Origin: Bacteroides sp.
GTDB lineage: Bacteria > Bacteroidota > Bacteroidia > Bacteroidales > Bacteroidaceae
Assembly: GCA_017472925.1 (NCBI GenBank)
Contig: JAFUNS010000015.1
Span: 1 to 34,258, forward strand
DNA length: 34,258 bases
Reading direction: 5' to 3'
Positions 1 to 9,537 of this stretch are shown here, one piece after another. The translations under genes were made by a program, and so were the position numbers. The notes beneath the pieces are model-generated. The model saw only the letters and a program-made list of their open reading frames with translations. It was not told where the DNA came from and made no database searches. Each line of letters opens with the position of its first letter. Positions within the stretch are counted from its first letter, which is position 1.

Positions 1-85
1 AAATACTCATCTGCAGAGGGAACGCCATGCGGCAAGGGGCTGGGCAGTCAGCCCCGACGAGCTTTCCGTAAACGACAACTTGCAT
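1..85 (-). CDS. Possible 5' end of an unidentified gene, cut by the window edge
   Basis: Reading the minus strand from an ATG at base 85, the frame stays open to the window edge (28 codons), starting MQVVVYGKLVGADC. The stretch is clearly richer in G and C than bases 86-136, as coding DNA here usually is. It lies about 50 nt downstream of the nitroreductase gene, so it could be the next gene of that operon. No signal peptide is visible and the family is not recognisable. A 7-bp perfect hairpin (36-42 with 49-55) falls inside it and could instead be a transcript end structure, but no T-run follows. Confidence 0.3.
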   Translation of the reverse strand, partial: MQVVVYGKLVGADCPAPCRMAFPLQMSI

Positions 86-136
86 GATTATGCCAATTAT
101 TGTTAACCATATTCAATTTTTCTATTATAGTTCATC

Positions 137-775
137 TTATTCACAATAACCTACGGTTTGACCCAATACAACAATCATGGTTTCTTTCAATCCCAATGTT
201 TCGACTACCTTCTGTTGGTTCCATCCACCACGGGCACGACTTCCGATACCGGCATTGGCACAATAGAGGTACACGTTTTGCGATACATAACCTACATTGA
301 CATAAGATACGGTATTGGCATCGCCCGGACGATGGCCCGGACCTGTCTTGTCGCTATCGGCAATGAACAGGAGGTTGAGGTAAGCCTTCTGGGCATCGGC
401 ACGGCCGGTAATGGAACGATGGTCGCCCTCGGCCACCAATTCAAGGGTGTGGTCCTTATAATTGTAATAATAGGCACCGGTCTTGAAGAACGCATAAAGT
501 TCTATCTCCTGACGGTTGGAACCTGTAGGAGCAGTACGCTTGCCATCGGGACGATTCACGCCCAAGGCAGCCCACATCATGTTGGAGATGTCCTGTAACG
601 AGATTTCCTTTTCGGTAAAGCCCTTGGACGACTTGCGGTTCTTGAGTGCCTGCATCAAAGTCATGCCTTCATCGTAAGTAGGAGGAAGCAACTTGATGGT
701 CTTGGGTGCACCTTGTGCAAAAGAGAAGGTGCAGATAAATGCTATAAAAGCGAGGGTTGAGAATATTCTTTTCAT
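137..775 (-). CDS. Secreted nitroreductase-fold protein (SagB/ThcOx-like)
   Basis: The 212-residue product starts with a signal peptide (about residues 1-20, cleavage after SFA), so it should act in the periplasm. The rest looks like the FMN-binding nitroreductase fold. It has an N-terminal RKSSKGF segment in place of the usual R-S-x-R-x-F, a central APTGSNRQEIELYAF matching the 'P-S-A-G-x-x-x-P-V-E-x-Y' flavin-contacting stretch, and a C-terminal VVLGQTVGY. Known relatives are FMN-dependent oxidoreductases or SagB-type dehydrogenases; the substrate here is unknown. It is the last clear gene of the operon, 11 nt after the CBM9/PKD gene. A flavin enzyme is not a usual PUL component. The start is an ATG directly ahead of the signal peptide. 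The family call is fairly secure; the function is not. Confidence 0.8.
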   Translation of the reverse strand: MKRIFSTLAFIAFICTFSFAQGAPKTIKLLPPTYDEGMTLMQALKNRKSSKGFTEKEISLQDISNMMWAALGVNRPDGKRTAPTGSNRQEIELYAFFKTGAYYYNYKDHTLELVAEGDHRSITGRADAQKAYLNLLFIADSDKTGPGHRPGDANTVSYVNVGYVSQNVYLYCANAGIGSRARGGWNQQKVVETLGLKETMIVVLGQTVGYCE

Positions 776-786
776 AATCTTTTCTT

Positions 787-1929
787 TTAATCATACTCCC
801 CTACGGGATTGTTCTTGTCATAGATAAACACTTCCCACACCTTGCAACATTTCGATTCGCCTTCCGGGCCCGAAACGGTAAGGGTAACGGTATAGTGCAC
901 ACCATCCTTTTGATAAGTATGGATGGGGTTCTGCTCGGTCGAAGTGGTTCCATCACCAAAATCCCAATGCCAGGAAGTAATCTGTCCATGACTCTTGTCC
1001 TCGAACACTACCTTGCGGGTATCCTTCAGGGTGGTATGAGTCCATTTGGCTTCGATGGGCTTGCGGAACTGGGCTTCCAATGGCATCAGAGTAAACAAGC
1101 GTTGCATGGAGGCATTGCCATACATCTTGTGGTGCTTGGAGAGGTTCCAGAAGCCATTGTTGCCGGGGTCTCCATCGTAATCGATTACCGCCCAGCAAAG
1201 GCCAATCTTCTTGCCTTCGTAAAGTTTGCTCTCGGTCGAAGCAGCCGGACCTCCATCGGGGCTGGCATAATCGAACGGGGTGATGTAGAATTCAAACTTC
1301 AGTACACCATCTTCGCCATGCTTGAAGTTGTAATCGTAGGCATAGTTGGCATAAGGAAGGTCCTTGAGCCATTGTTGAGGGCCCCACACCATGGTCCACG
1401 ACTTGCCTTCGGTGGGTGGTGTCATGATGTGATAGTTCTGAGCATGTACATTCTGATGGAGGAAGAAGGATTCGAAGCGGGTAAGAGCCTCTTGATTGTG
1501 ACGGAATTGGTCGATATGAGGGCCACCCGAGAGGTCGGCATCCACCACAATCTCGTAGGTATCGTTGCGAAGTCCCAAGGTATTGAAATCCCAGAAATCA
1601 TCGTAGGCTTCGTAATAGAAATACAAGCGGTTCAAGCCTTCTACCCAACCCACCTTCACCTTGATATCAAGGGTGGACTTGTTGATGCCCTGGTGCTTGC
1701 GACTATCGTCCCACATCTCTTCGACGGGCACCACATAACTATCGGGCACCACATCCCAATCGGCAAAGGAACCGTCAATGCGTGGAATCTGATTCTTAGG
1801 GAATTGGAAAACTTTGAAACCGGGTTCAGTTACTTGTACATCGGGAGTTTGTGCGAGGGCACTTCCCGACAAGAAAGCGCCCAACAACACACAACCTACT
1901 CTACTGAGACTATTCTTTAGAGTTATCAT
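787..1929 (-). CDS. Secreted CBM9-like (DOMON-fold) protein with C-terminal PKD domain
   Basis: The product (380 residues from the ATG at 1929) has a signal peptide ending in GSALA|Q. Residues about 30-270 look like a family-9-type carbohydrate-binding/DOMON beta-sandwich: '[12 protein letters not shown]' near the start, then [14 protein letters not shown] and [12 protein letters not shown]. The last ~75 residues are a PKD domain with the diagnostic WHWDFGDG motif. No glycosidase catalytic motif is visible, so a surface or periplasmic glycan-binding role is inferred. A longer frame begins at a TTG (1935) that overlaps the stop codon of the GH35-like gene. The ATG at 1929, 2 bp after that stop, leaves a normal signal peptide and is preferred. 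The tight spacing on both sides indicates co-transcription and probably translational coupling. Confidence 0.78.
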   Translation of the reverse strand: MITLKNSLSRVGCVLLGAFLSGSALAQTPDVQVTEPGFKVFQFPKNQIPRIDGSFADWDVVPDSYVVPVEEMWDDSRKHQGINKSTLDIKVKVGWVEGLNRLYFYYEAYDDFWDFNTLGLRNDTYEIVVDADLSGGPHIDQFRHNQEALTRFESFFLHQNVHAQNYHIMTPPTEGKSWTMVWGPQQWLKDLPYANYAYDYNFKHGEDGVLKFEFYITPFDYASPDGGPAASTESKLYEGKKIGLCWAVIDYDGDPGNNGFWNLSKHHKMYGNASMQRLFTLMPLEAQFRKPIEAKWTHTTLKDTRKVVFEDKSHGQITSWHWDFGDGTTSTEQNPIHTYQKDGVHYTVTLTVSGPEGESKCCKVWEVFIYDKNNPVGEYD

Positions 1930-1931
1930 AA

Positions 1932-3644
1932 TCAATACTTATAAAGTTCTACCTTCAAGAATTTAGGAGTGGGCTTGTCGAAATCCAAGCCTTGGCCGGA
2001 GAAGCCTTCATCGGCAGCAGGCAACAAGTCGTAGCGCAACTGGATATCGTCACCATTGAGCCAACGGCCTTCTATCCATTCTCCATTCTCGAAACGCCCT
2101 TCGGTAGTCTTGGCCAAGCCTACCACACCCTTACCATCGGCCGGCAAGAATTGTACGCGTATATTAGAGCCCAAGAACAAGAAGGTATCATCGGCCAGCT
2201 GGATAGCAATGGCATAACCTTGTGCATCAGGAGCATAAGTACCGCCCAAACGTTGGGGAGCACCACCCTTGCGCTGACCGCTCGATACAAGTTCGTACAC
2301 CAGCTTATAGTCGCCCATCACCACTTCGTCTTTCAAACGGGTGGGGTCGAGTGCCTTTACCCATGTAGCCGAGATGGTACCCTTGGCCTGTGCTTCCAAA
2401 ATCAAATCGGCTACACTACCGGCCAACTGGTAGAACTTGCAGAAGGTTTCATTGGCAGGAGAAGCAATGCTTCTTTCCACTCCAAACGGAGAATAACCGA
2501 TACCACCCATCTGACCGATGGTATAGGCTGCATTAGCAGCACCACCTTGTCCGGCACGAGATTCGGGCACAAACACCGGATTACCTGCACGGGCATACAT
2601 TTGGATAATGGTAGGATAATCGGGCAAATAAATGTCCGGAGAAAGGATATCGATAGCGGGAGCTGCTGCACGCCAAATGTCATGATTCTGCGCTTGAGGT
2701 CCACCGGCAGGGTAATTGCCCGGATGCTTGTCTTCGGGTTGTACAATCCATGCATTCACGAAAGTAGGTATGGGGTGAACATCCTTACCAGCCTGGGCAA
2801 TGGCATTCATATAGTGGCCATAATTCCAAGCCATGAACATTTCGTCGGTATAGTCGCCTTTACCAAACACTTCTTCCCAAGTACCTGAGGTCTTGCATCC
2901 TTGCTTTTCCCAAGCAGCACGTGTTTCGGGCAACAATTGTTCCTTGTTCTTGACCAGATAGTCAATCAATGCCTGAGGTACGGGGCCATTGAATGCCTTT
3001 ACAGCTTCGGGATGATAGTCGCGGGTATATCCATGCAAGCCCACTTCATTGTTCACCTGCATCATAACGACGGTTTGTTCTTCACGATCCACCTGAGCAA
3101 TGTGCTTCATGAGTTCGCCATAAGCCTTGGCATCGGCTTCCCAACTGGTTTGTGAGAGCGTAGTCATAATGGACAATTGCTTGCCATCCTTGGTCAATGC
3201 CAATGGGAAACGACCGGTATCCTTCTTTACCCACTTCGGAGTATAGCTGGTATAACCATTCTTCCAGCTACCAAACCACAACAAGGCCAACTTCAAATCG
3301 TTGGCACGGGCATCTTCAATCAATTCATCGACAACCTTGAAATCGAACTTGCCTTCTTCGGGCTCAATCATTTCCCAAGAAACTACGGCCAATACGGTAT
3401 TGACACCCGACTCCTTCAACTGGGGCCAATAAGGTTTCATGTATTCACGACTGGAAGCAGCCGAATTGGTCAATTCCATAGCCAAAGCCAAATAAGGCTT
3501 TCCTTCTACAATGAGCTGGGTTACATCACCCCTCTTTTCGAGATGAGGGATGGGAGCCAATTCACGTTGTTCATCCACCTTTTGATTCCCTGCACACGAA
3601 AAGAAGAAGAACAGGGACAACAAGATTAAAACTGTATTTTTCAT
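1932..3644 (-). CDS. GH35-like glycosidase with DUF5597 domain, lipoprotein
   Basis: The 570-residue product carries a lipoprotein signal (FFFFSC, Cys 17), so it should be anchored in a membrane, possibly on the cell surface. A TIM-barrel catalytic domain follows (about residues 35-400). In it QVNNEVG supplies the likely acid/base Glu200 and FVPESRAG the likely nucleophile Glu361, the spacing expected of clan GH-A retaining enzymes. The C-terminal ~130 residues correspond to the DUF5597 region that accompanies GH35-type beta-galactosidases in Bacteroidetes. Removal of beta-linked galactose, or a related sugar, from pectin side chains is the likely job; the exact specificity cannot be read from sequence. 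It follows the LamG-propeller gene by 22 nt and nearly abuts the CBM9/PKD gene. Confidence 0.82.
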   Translation of the reverse strand: MKNTVLILLSLFFFFSCAGNQKVDEQRELAPIPHLEKRGDVTQLIVEGKPYLALAMELTNSAASSREYMKPYWPQLKESGVNTVLAVVSWEMIEPEEGKFDFKVVDELIEDARANDLKLALLWFGSWKNGYTSYTPKWVKKDTGRFPLALTKDGKQLSIMTTLSQTSWEADAKAYGELMKHIAQVDREEQTVVMMQVNNEVGLHGYTRDYHPEAVKAFNGPVPQALIDYLVKNKEQLLPETRAAWEKQGCKTSGTWEEVFGKGDYTDEMFMAWNYGHYMNAIAQAGKDVHPIPTFVNAWIVQPEDKHPGNYPAGGPQAQNHDIWRAAAPAIDILSPDIYLPDYPTIIQMYARAGNPVFVPESRAGQGGAANAAYTIGQMGGIGYSPFGVERSIASPANETFCKFYQLAGSVADLILEAQAKGTISATWVKALDPTRLKDEVVMGDYKLVYELVSSGQRKGGAPQRLGGTYAPDAQGYAIAIQLADDTFLFLGSNIRVQFLPADGKGVVGLAKTTEGRFENGEWIEGRWLNGDDIQLRYDLLPAADEGFSGQGLDFDKPTPKFLKVELYKY

Positions 3645-3666
3645 ATTTGTTTGAGATTAATTTCCA

Positions 3667-5274
3667 TTATTTAAATTTTCCAAAACGGGATTTCTCGCGG
3701 GCAACGGGTTCATCCAACAACTGGAAAGTGGTAGCCGGACCTAAATTACGATCACCCTTCCAGGAAGAAAGTTGCCATGCCACATATCCGTCGGGGGTTA
3801 CTTCGACCATCTGCAACGGTGCACGTGAAGGATTGAATTGGATTACATCCTTCTTGTTCCATTCATTGAACCAGTTAGTGATAACCGTATTTCCATTAGC
3901 CAAACGATAAGCCTTCTGAGGATTGGTCAAGCCATAATCTACCGCATTGATTTCCCATACTACGGTACCATCGCGCTTGATTTCCTTCACCGGCCCCTTA
4001 CGACCTACCATCAGGATGTTTCCATCAGGTAACTCCGATGCCGACCATGGGCCAAAGAGTTCCCAACGATTGAGTTCCTTACCACGATGATTGTACTCGG
4101 CTACAAATCCCATGGCCATATTGGATACCAACAATGTGCCCTTACTTGTGAGGCGGGCATTACGGAACTGACCATGTACACTACCCTTTTCATCGTATGG
4201 CAACACAAATTCATGGACAATCTTCTGATTGGAAATTTTCATGACAACCACCTTGGCCGGTTTGGCATTCAAGACATACACCACATGGTTCTTCCCGATG
4301 GGTTGGATGGTGTGTATTTCGGTTCCTTTCGGAGCCAACGAACGCCAGATTTCGGCACCTTGTTCATCCAATTCGGCAATACCATATTGGTCGGCAATCA
4401 GGATGTGTCCATCATTCATCAATACCGCATCACTAATTTCACCTTTACCCTTGGCATTATCATATTTCCAAACGATTTCTCCTTCCTGAATCTTGTAGAT
4501 ACGACGGTTCTTTGACTGACCGGTATACATGAAATCGTGACGGGACAAATCGCCCAATTCTAATTCATTATACAATTCGCGGATTTCCTTTTCGGTCAAG
4601 GCCGAATCGTACATACGGGCATCGCTGATGCGGGTACCTTTCAGGTAAGAATCGCCTTTGAAAGGTGCACGACCCATCCAATTGTAAATAGGTGACTCTT
4701 TGGGGAAAGTTTCGGACATGGTAAACATCTTGTTATTGAAAGCTACCAGTTTGCCATTCAAGAACAAACGACCTTCGTCATCGTTTTGGGTATAGACTAC
4801 ATATTGCCAATTACCCTTTTCAGAGGGTTTGCCAATGTCCATCAAGGTTTCATTCTTCCATCCACCTACTGAATTTTCACTACGTTGTACATTCAGTTTA
4901 TAAGCTTGGTAACGACCTTCTGTCTGGGTATTGAGAGGAAGTGTAGAGAAAGCCCAAAGAAAATAGCCTTGTCCTTTAAGGGAAGCATCAGCATCGACCT
5001 TGTATCTCACGGCAATGGTGAACTGACGCAATTGTTGCAACTTTTCGCCAATGCCCTTTCCCAAATCAATATATCCGTCTTCATTACCCAAATAGACACA
5101 ACCGGATTCCAACGAGGCAGAGCCTTGCAAGGTACCATCAAAATGGGAAGCACTCTTATCGCGGACAACCTTTCCGTTGTCGTTCATAAAATCATAATGC
5201 AGAATCAAACTTTCCTGAGCAAATGCCCCCAAGGAGCCTATCGCAAGGAGAACAATCAATAATACTCTTTTCAT
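3667..5274 (-). CDS. Secreted LamG-like lectin domain plus beta-propeller protein
   Basis: The 535-residue product has a signal peptide ending in GAFA|Q. Residues about 22-235 form a LamG/concanavalin-A-like jelly roll: LILHYDFMNDNGKVVRD at the start, FLNGKLVAFNN in the middle, and RISDARMYDSALTEKEIREL at the end, the classic closing strand of such domains. Residues about 245-520 carry repeated 'DGHILIADQYGIAELDEQG'-type blades (for example LPDGNILMVGRKGPVKEIK and LANGNTVITNW), as in PQQ-like or arylsulfotransferase-like propellers. No catalytic residues are assignable. It could bind glycan and act as a scaffold, or be an enzyme of unknown type. It lies 23 nt after the GH2 gene and 22 nt before the GH35-like gene, so it belongs to the same operon. 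Confidence 0.72.
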   Translation of the reverse strand: MKRVLLIVLLAIGSLGAFAQESLILHYDFMNDNGKVVRDKSASHFDGTLQGSASLESGCVYLGNEDGYIDLGKGIGEKLQQLRQFTIAVRYKVDADASLKGQGYFLWAFSTLPLNTQTEGRYQAYKLNVQRSENSVGGWKNETLMDIGKPSEKGNWQYVVYTQNDDEGRLFLNGKLVAFNNKMFTMSETFPKESPIYNWMGRAPFKGDSYLKGTRISDARMYDSALTEKEIRELYNELELGDLSRHDFMYTGQSKNRRIYKIQEGEIVWKYDNAKGKGEISDAVLMNDGHILIADQYGIAELDEQGAEIWRSLAPKGTEIHTIQPIGKNHVVYVLNAKPAKVVVMKISNQKIVHEFVLPYDEKGSVHGQFRNARLTSKGTLLVSNMAMGFVAEYNHRGKELNRWELFGPWSASELPDGNILMVGRKGPVKEIKRDGTVVWEINAVDYGLTNPQKAYRLANGNTVITNWFNEWNKKDVIQFNPSRAPLQMVEVTPDGYVAWQLSSWKGDRNLGPATTFQLLDEPVAREKSRFGKFK

Positions 5275-5297
5275 AATATTCAGTTTATGTGATACCT

Positions 5298-8078
5298 TTA
5301 TTTTCTAAAATCAAATATCAAACGAATGTGGAAACCTTCGTCACCCGATTTGATACGGATATTGTCGGGTTGGCTCAATGGGCCTAATTGTTCCAACGGT
5401 TTGTAGCTTTGTATAGGAGGAATGGAGAGCAAGAAGGATATGTCTCCTTCGGGGAAACGCACCATGCTTCGCTCTTGCTTGCGAGGAGCTGTTTCTTGCA
5501 AGCCTCCCATTTCGCCTGGCGTCTGGTCAACCGGTTCTACAGGGGTAAACAAACGGAGATAGAGTCCTTCGTTCAGGGTAGCTACACGCCACGAACTTCC
5601 CTCCTTGTCCTGCAATTCCATCCAACGAAGATCGCTACGATAGCCCTTGAATTCAGGATAAACAGGAGGTGTAGGAGCATTATATTCGCCCGTAGCCGTA
5701 TTGTTATAAGCCATTTGCCACAAGCCGAATTGCTGACCCTTCAAGCGATTTCGCCATACCCGATAAGGGCCACGACCTACCCAAGATACACTATCCACTT
5801 TTTCTTCGGGATAATTGAAGGTAAGGCCCAATTGCCATTTGCTTTCATCGGTAAAGAAAGGTGCCAATCCATGTCCGCGTTCATCGTTCAGCATGACGGC
5901 ATCCATGTGCAACAATCCATCGGGAGTTTGTCTCCACTGAATACTATCGATGCCTCCCTTATACCAGAAGGTATTCACAATAGTACCATCGGCTTCTACC
6001 CGTTGTGTATGTTTGCGCACTTGTATCTTCATTCCTACGGGGAATGGTCCTTCAAGGCCATCCTTGGTAAAAATTCCCTGTTCGTTAAAAGTAATGGATG
6101 CTACCTTGGAGGATGGTGCTGACGCAAAAGAAATGCATGTTTGTTCATCGGCACGATGTATAGGAGCTGTCCAATGACACACTTCCTTGCCCTGATGGTC
6201 AAAGGCTCTAAGTTCCAACACTTCTCCCTTGCGGAATTCCGTAGGCAATTCAAAATGAGCATAACCACTCTCGCCTGGAGCAATAGCGGGCAACGAGACG
6301 CTTCCTGCAACAAGGACCTTGTCCTGCAAATCCTTTACACGCCAATCCATCTTACAATCCTTCAGATGAGTAAAGAGGAAACGATTGGATACAAGCACAC
6401 GTCCATCGAAAGAAGGTCCTACATGCAAACGGTCGATATAGATGGGGCTCCATACCTCACGAATGGTATAGAAACTGGCTTCGGGTTGGCGATAAGGATC
6501 CAAACAACCATCGGGGCCATGTCCACCATCACTATCCAAAATACAATCTTTTATATCGAAACCCTTTTGCCCGAACACCTTTCCTTTGGATTTTCCGGTA
6601 GGCAAATCGGTACGACGAACGGCCTCGTCTACATACGCCCAAATAAATCCACCGGCAAACAAAGGCGAGCGTGTCCAATGGCCCCACATATCTTCCAATG
6701 CGGCACCTTGTCCCTTGTCGTACTTGCCATGAAGAAACTCGGTAGGCATGAATATCTTTTGTCCGTTGTGCAAGCGATAAGTACCGGTTTGGTAAGCCGG
6801 ATAGTGATGAGTGTCTATGTCGCCAAAATCACTCCAAGGATGCACCACATGTCGGTGTTGGATATCCAATTGTCCGAAGAGCGAATCTACCGTACGGTTC
6901 CATCCTCCTTCGTTACCATTACTCCATATAAAGATACAAGGATAATTTACATCACGCTTCACCATTTCGTGTGTCATTCTTACAGCTGTTGTATCATCGT
7001 AATGGGTTTGCCATCCGGCCAATTCATCGAAATAGAGCAAGCCCAACGAATCGCACACTTCCAAGAAATGACGATCAGAAGGATAATGGCATCGAACGGC
7101 ATTCATATTCATTTGTTTCAACAACAAGCCATCTTCCAAACTCATCGCCTTACTAAGCGAGCGACCGGTTTCTGGATGGAAACAATGTCTATTGGTTCCT
7201 TTCACCAAAAGTTTGGTACCATTCAAATAAATACCGTCGTAAGGACGAACTTCGATGGTGCGGAACCCTATTTTCTGAGTGAAGCTATGTCCGTTACCTA
7301 ATGTAAAGGTAGCTGTATAGAGATTGGGATGCTCGGGGTCCCATGTTTTAGGATTAGGATACACCCAACATCCTTTTGATTTATCATAGGATACCGGTTG
7401 ACCATTGATGCTAAGCGCCACAGACTCACTTACAGAAGCTGGTTGAGTCTTTACTTGCGCATATATTTCTCCGTTGGCACGAGCATCAATACTGACATGT
7501 TCTATGTATTCCTTCGGCAACACTTCAATATAAACAGGTCGGTAAATACCACCAAAAAGCCACCAATCGGCACGACGCTCAGCCGAATTTACACTTGCAT
7601 TGGCCGATTCCTTGCTAACCAGGACTTCCAACGTTTGTTTCTTTCCGGGGCGGACAAAAGGAGTGATATCGTAAGAGAACTCCGTAAATCCTCCTTGATG
7701 GATGGGGCCCACCTGCTGCCCGTCAATCCATACCTGCGTATCGGTCATGGAACCTTCGAACACCAGTTTGTAGACATCCCCTTTAGGAGCCTTGAAGGTA
7801 GTACGATAACGACCGGTTTCTGTGCTGGGTTTCAGCCCTTTCGTCCTATAAAACCGACCATAGGTATATTCCCCATATCCTTGAAGTTCCCAACACGAGG
7901 GTACTTCTATCTTTCCCCATTTGCCGGAGTTCATCCCGCCACTACAACGAAACTCCCACGTCTTTGTATCATCGGGACCCGTGCCCGAGAGGTATAGACG
8001 CTCCGATTCTTGAGCCCAGACGAGCAACCCCATCTGACACCCAAGAAAAGCGATAATAAGTTTCAGATATGTTTTCAT
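5298..8078 (-). CDS. GH2 family glycoside hydrolase (beta-galactosidase-like), secreted
   Basis: This is a 926-residue enzyme with a signal peptide (cleavage near LLVWA|QE). The order is the usual one for GH2: an N-terminal sugar-binding jelly roll (about 30-185, with VFEGSMTDTQVWIDGQQVG), an Ig-like domain, and a TIM barrel with FIWSNGNEGGWN (likely acid/base Glu390) and FMPTEFLHG (likely nucleophile Glu447). A C-terminal beta-galactosidase small-chain-like domain contains WVGRGPYRVWRNR. Large GH2 enzymes of this layout in pectin PULs act as exo-beta-galactosidases or related beta-glycosidases; the sugar specificity is inferred. It is a paralogue of the second GH2 at 13948-16737, sharing the YLSGTG/YLSGKGTDD start and the WxGxGPYRVWxNR motif. 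It sits 16 nt downstream of the DUF362 gene. Confidence 0.88.
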   Translation of the reverse strand: MKTYLKLIIAFLGCQMGLLVWAQESERLYLSGTGPDDTKTWEFRCSGGMNSGKWGKIEVPSCWELQGYGEYTYGRFYRTKGLKPSTETGRYRTTFKAPKGDVYKLVFEGSMTDTQVWIDGQQVGPIHQGGFTEFSYDITPFVRPGKKQTLEVLVSKESANASVNSAERRADWWLFGGIYRPVYIEVLPKEYIEHVSIDARANGEIYAQVKTQPASVSESVALSINGQPVSYDKSKGCWVYPNPKTWDPEHPNLYTATFTLGNGHSFTQKIGFRTIEVRPYDGIYLNGTKLLVKGTNRHCFHPETGRSLSKAMSLEDGLLLKQMNMNAVRCHYPSDRHFLEVCDSLGLLYFDELAGWQTHYDDTTAVRMTHEMVKRDVNYPCIFIWSNGNEGGWNRTVDSLFGQLDIQHRHVVHPWSDFGDIDTHHYPAYQTGTYRLHNGQKIFMPTEFLHGKYDKGQGAALEDMWGHWTRSPLFAGGFIWAYVDEAVRRTDLPTGKSKGKVFGQKGFDIKDCILDSDGGHGPDGCLDPYRQPEASFYTIREVWSPIYIDRLHVGPSFDGRVLVSNRFLFTHLKDCKMDWRVKDLQDKVLVAGSVSLPAIAPGESGYAHFELPTEFRKGEVLELRAFDHQGKEVCHWTAPIHRADEQTCISFASAPSSKVASITFNEQGIFTKDGLEGPFPVGMKIQVRKHTQRVEADGTIVNTFWYKGGIDSIQWRQTPDGLLHMDAVMLNDERGHGLAPFFTDESKWQLGLTFNYPEEKVDSVSWVGRGPYRVWRNRLKGQQFGLWQMAYNNTATGEYNAPTPPVYPEFKGYRSDLRWMELQDKEGSSWRVATLNEGLYLRLFTPVEPVDQTPGEMGGLQETAPRKQERSMVRFPEGDISFLLSIPPIQSYKPLEQLGPLSQPDNIRIKSGDEGFHIRLIFDFRK

Positions 8079-8094
8079 AGTATCAAACTATAGA

Positions 8095-9354
8095 TTATTT
8101 AATCAATCGATAAATCAAATCCAATTTGGTATACTTCCGTTCTTGCGCATTGTTCCAATGTTCCATCAAGCCCAATGGAGCGGTAATAGGTGTACCATCG
8201 CGTTCTGGGTCGTACACCGTACCACTTACCGGATTAGGAATAGTAGCAGCTTCGCGCAAATATTCATCACAATAATTGAAATTACGGAATTCAGGCCACT
8301 CACCTACTAACATATCCAAACCTACGGCATCGCATGCCACTTCGTCTTGCGAAACAATGATAGAGCAACACCAATCGTTATTAAAAGGAGGTTTTTGCCA
8401 CTTAGGTTGCGGTTTTCCGTTTACATCGCGTGAGCCATAGGTACCATCAATCAAGAAAAGCAAGGTCTTTTGCCCCAAATCCTTATGACCAATAAAATCA
8501 ACAAAAGTCTTGTAACCCGGCTTACCATGACGCTTGTCGGGGCTAATGTTGTTATGAGCATTCTTTCGCCATTGCAAGAAGATATCGGTTGCGCCATACC
8601 AGTTCTTGGCGGTAAGCGTTACACCCGGGCCATTATGAGTCTTCAACAAGGCCGAATTGATGAGATAATCAGCATCGACAATACACTTGGCCAAACCTCT
8701 CGCCATCTTTCCATTGTCTACCGAATACTTGATTTGTTCAGGATAATATTCGCACTTGATTCTTCCATCACCACCGATATTGTCAATGAATATCACTTCG
8801 GGGAACAATCGATGAATCTTGTTGTAGATACTATCTGTAATGGCACGACTGGGCTCACATACAATAATATCATTTTCGGCCACTCCTGCATCGTTTACCA
8901 AACTTTTAACTAAAGCCAAGGTAACAAATGGAGAAGAATTCAATTCAATGGTATCGCGATGGGTCAACGCATTGTTCATATTCAATTTGATGGCAATCTT
9001 TTCTCCCTTCTTATAACCTCTCTTCATGTCTCGCTTTGTTTCGTTGAACGAACGGAACAAAGCTTTCCATGCCTTCTTTACTTTTTTCTCACCCGTTAAT
9101 TGGACAACAGCCTCTTTAATCATTGCATCAGCCTTTGCCTGGTCATTCCAACGATCTTCTACCCAAAGACCGGTTTCCAAATCCCATTTAGCCACACCCG
9201 GGCTATGTACCCATACCACTCTACCCGGATGAATACCTTTACCTTCTCCCAATGGTTGATTAGGGCCAACAAACAACTTGGGTTGAGCTTGAATCATAGT
9301 CAAGCCAACCAACATTACACTTAATAGTGTAGTCAGAATTCGTTTATTTTTCAT
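8095..9354 (-). CDS. Secreted DUF362 domain protein
   Basis: The 419-residue product has a signal peptide (cleavage near MIQA|QP). The DUF362 region spans about residues 95-360: KIAIKLNMNN, VCEPSRAITDSIYNKI, CIVDADYLINSALLKTHNGPGVTLTAKNWYG and VACDAVGLDML are its recognisable blocks. Some DUF362 proteins carry ferredoxin-type 4Fe-4S cysteine clusters, but no CxxCxxC array is visible here, so an electron-transfer role is not supported. The molecular function of the family is unknown. It is the first gene of the six-gene operon, with a putative promoter about 40-70 bp upstream and the regulator's terminator between it and the hybrid sensor gene. Being first implies that it is not a passenger of the glycosidases. 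Confidence 0.82.
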   Translation of the reverse strand: MKNKRILTTLLSVMLVGLTMIQAQPKLFVGPNQPLGEGKGIHPGRVVWVHSPGVAKWDLETGLWVEDRWNDQAKADAMIKEAVVQLTGEKKVKKAWKALFRSFNETKRDMKRGYKKGEKIAIKLNMNNALTHRDTIELNSSPFVTLALVKSLVNDAGVAENDIIVCEPSRAITDSIYNKIHRLFPEVIFIDNIGGDGRIKCEYYPEQIKYSVDNGKMARGLAKCIVDADYLINSALLKTHNGPGVTLTAKNWYGATDIFLQWRKNAHNNISPDKRHGKPGYKTFVDFIGHKDLGQKTLLFLIDGTYGSRDVNGKPQPKWQKPPFNNDWCCSIIVSQDEVACDAVGLDMLVGEWPEFRNFNYCDEYLREAATIPNPVSGTVYDPERDGTPITAPLGLMEHWNNAQERKYTKLDLIYRLIK

Positions 9355-9396
9355 TGTATTATAAATTTGATATTAATAATCATTTTATTCTATTAG

Positions 9397-9427
9397 CAAA
9401 AATCGGAATTTAAAAGAACTATTCCAA
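9397..9427 (-). promoter_or_regulatory. Putative promoter of the DUF362-to-nitroreductase operon
   Basis: On the minus strand GATTTTTG (9397-9404) matches the Bacteroidetes -7 element TAnnTTTG at 7 of 8 positions. A TTGG (9424-9427) lies 19 bp upstream in the -33 position. It would start transcription near 9390, giving a leader of about 36 nt. It is weaker than the other promoters called here. Confidence 0.4.
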
Positions 9428-9482
9428 TAGAGAAACGTACAGATGTATGTTGAAATGTACATTTTATGAGGAAGAGGGTTAC

Positions 9483-9508
9483 AAAAAAAGGCCGGCAAAA
9501 CGCCAGCC
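9483..9508 (-). terminator. Rho-independent terminator after the hybrid sensor gene
   Basis: On the minus strand a 7-bp GC-rich stem (9490-9496 with 9502-9508, one G-T pair, 5-nt loop) is followed by seven T. It lies about 30 nt past the sensor's stop codon and separates it from the DUF362 operon. Confidence 0.85.
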
Positions 9509-9537
9509 TTTTCTAAAACCTTAAAGAAAAATCATTT

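Noticed and set aside
895-1920. Long open frame on the plus strand opposite the CBM9/PKD gene (similar ones lie opposite the GH2, GH35 and PL11 genes)
   Set aside because: These are antisense shadows of strongly coding genes. The proteins lack recognisable domains and the minus-strand products are clear families.
1930-1935. Start of the CBM9/PKD gene at a TTG (1935)
   Set aside because: The frame is open, but an ATG two codons later (1929) gives a proper signal peptide and the usual tight spacing after the preceding stop.
9437-9460. GTACA...TGTAC dyad near the DUF362 promoter, with GTACA also near the SusC1 and acetylesterase promoters
   Set aside because: A five-base match recurring at different distances and sides of the promoters is not enough for a shared regulator site.
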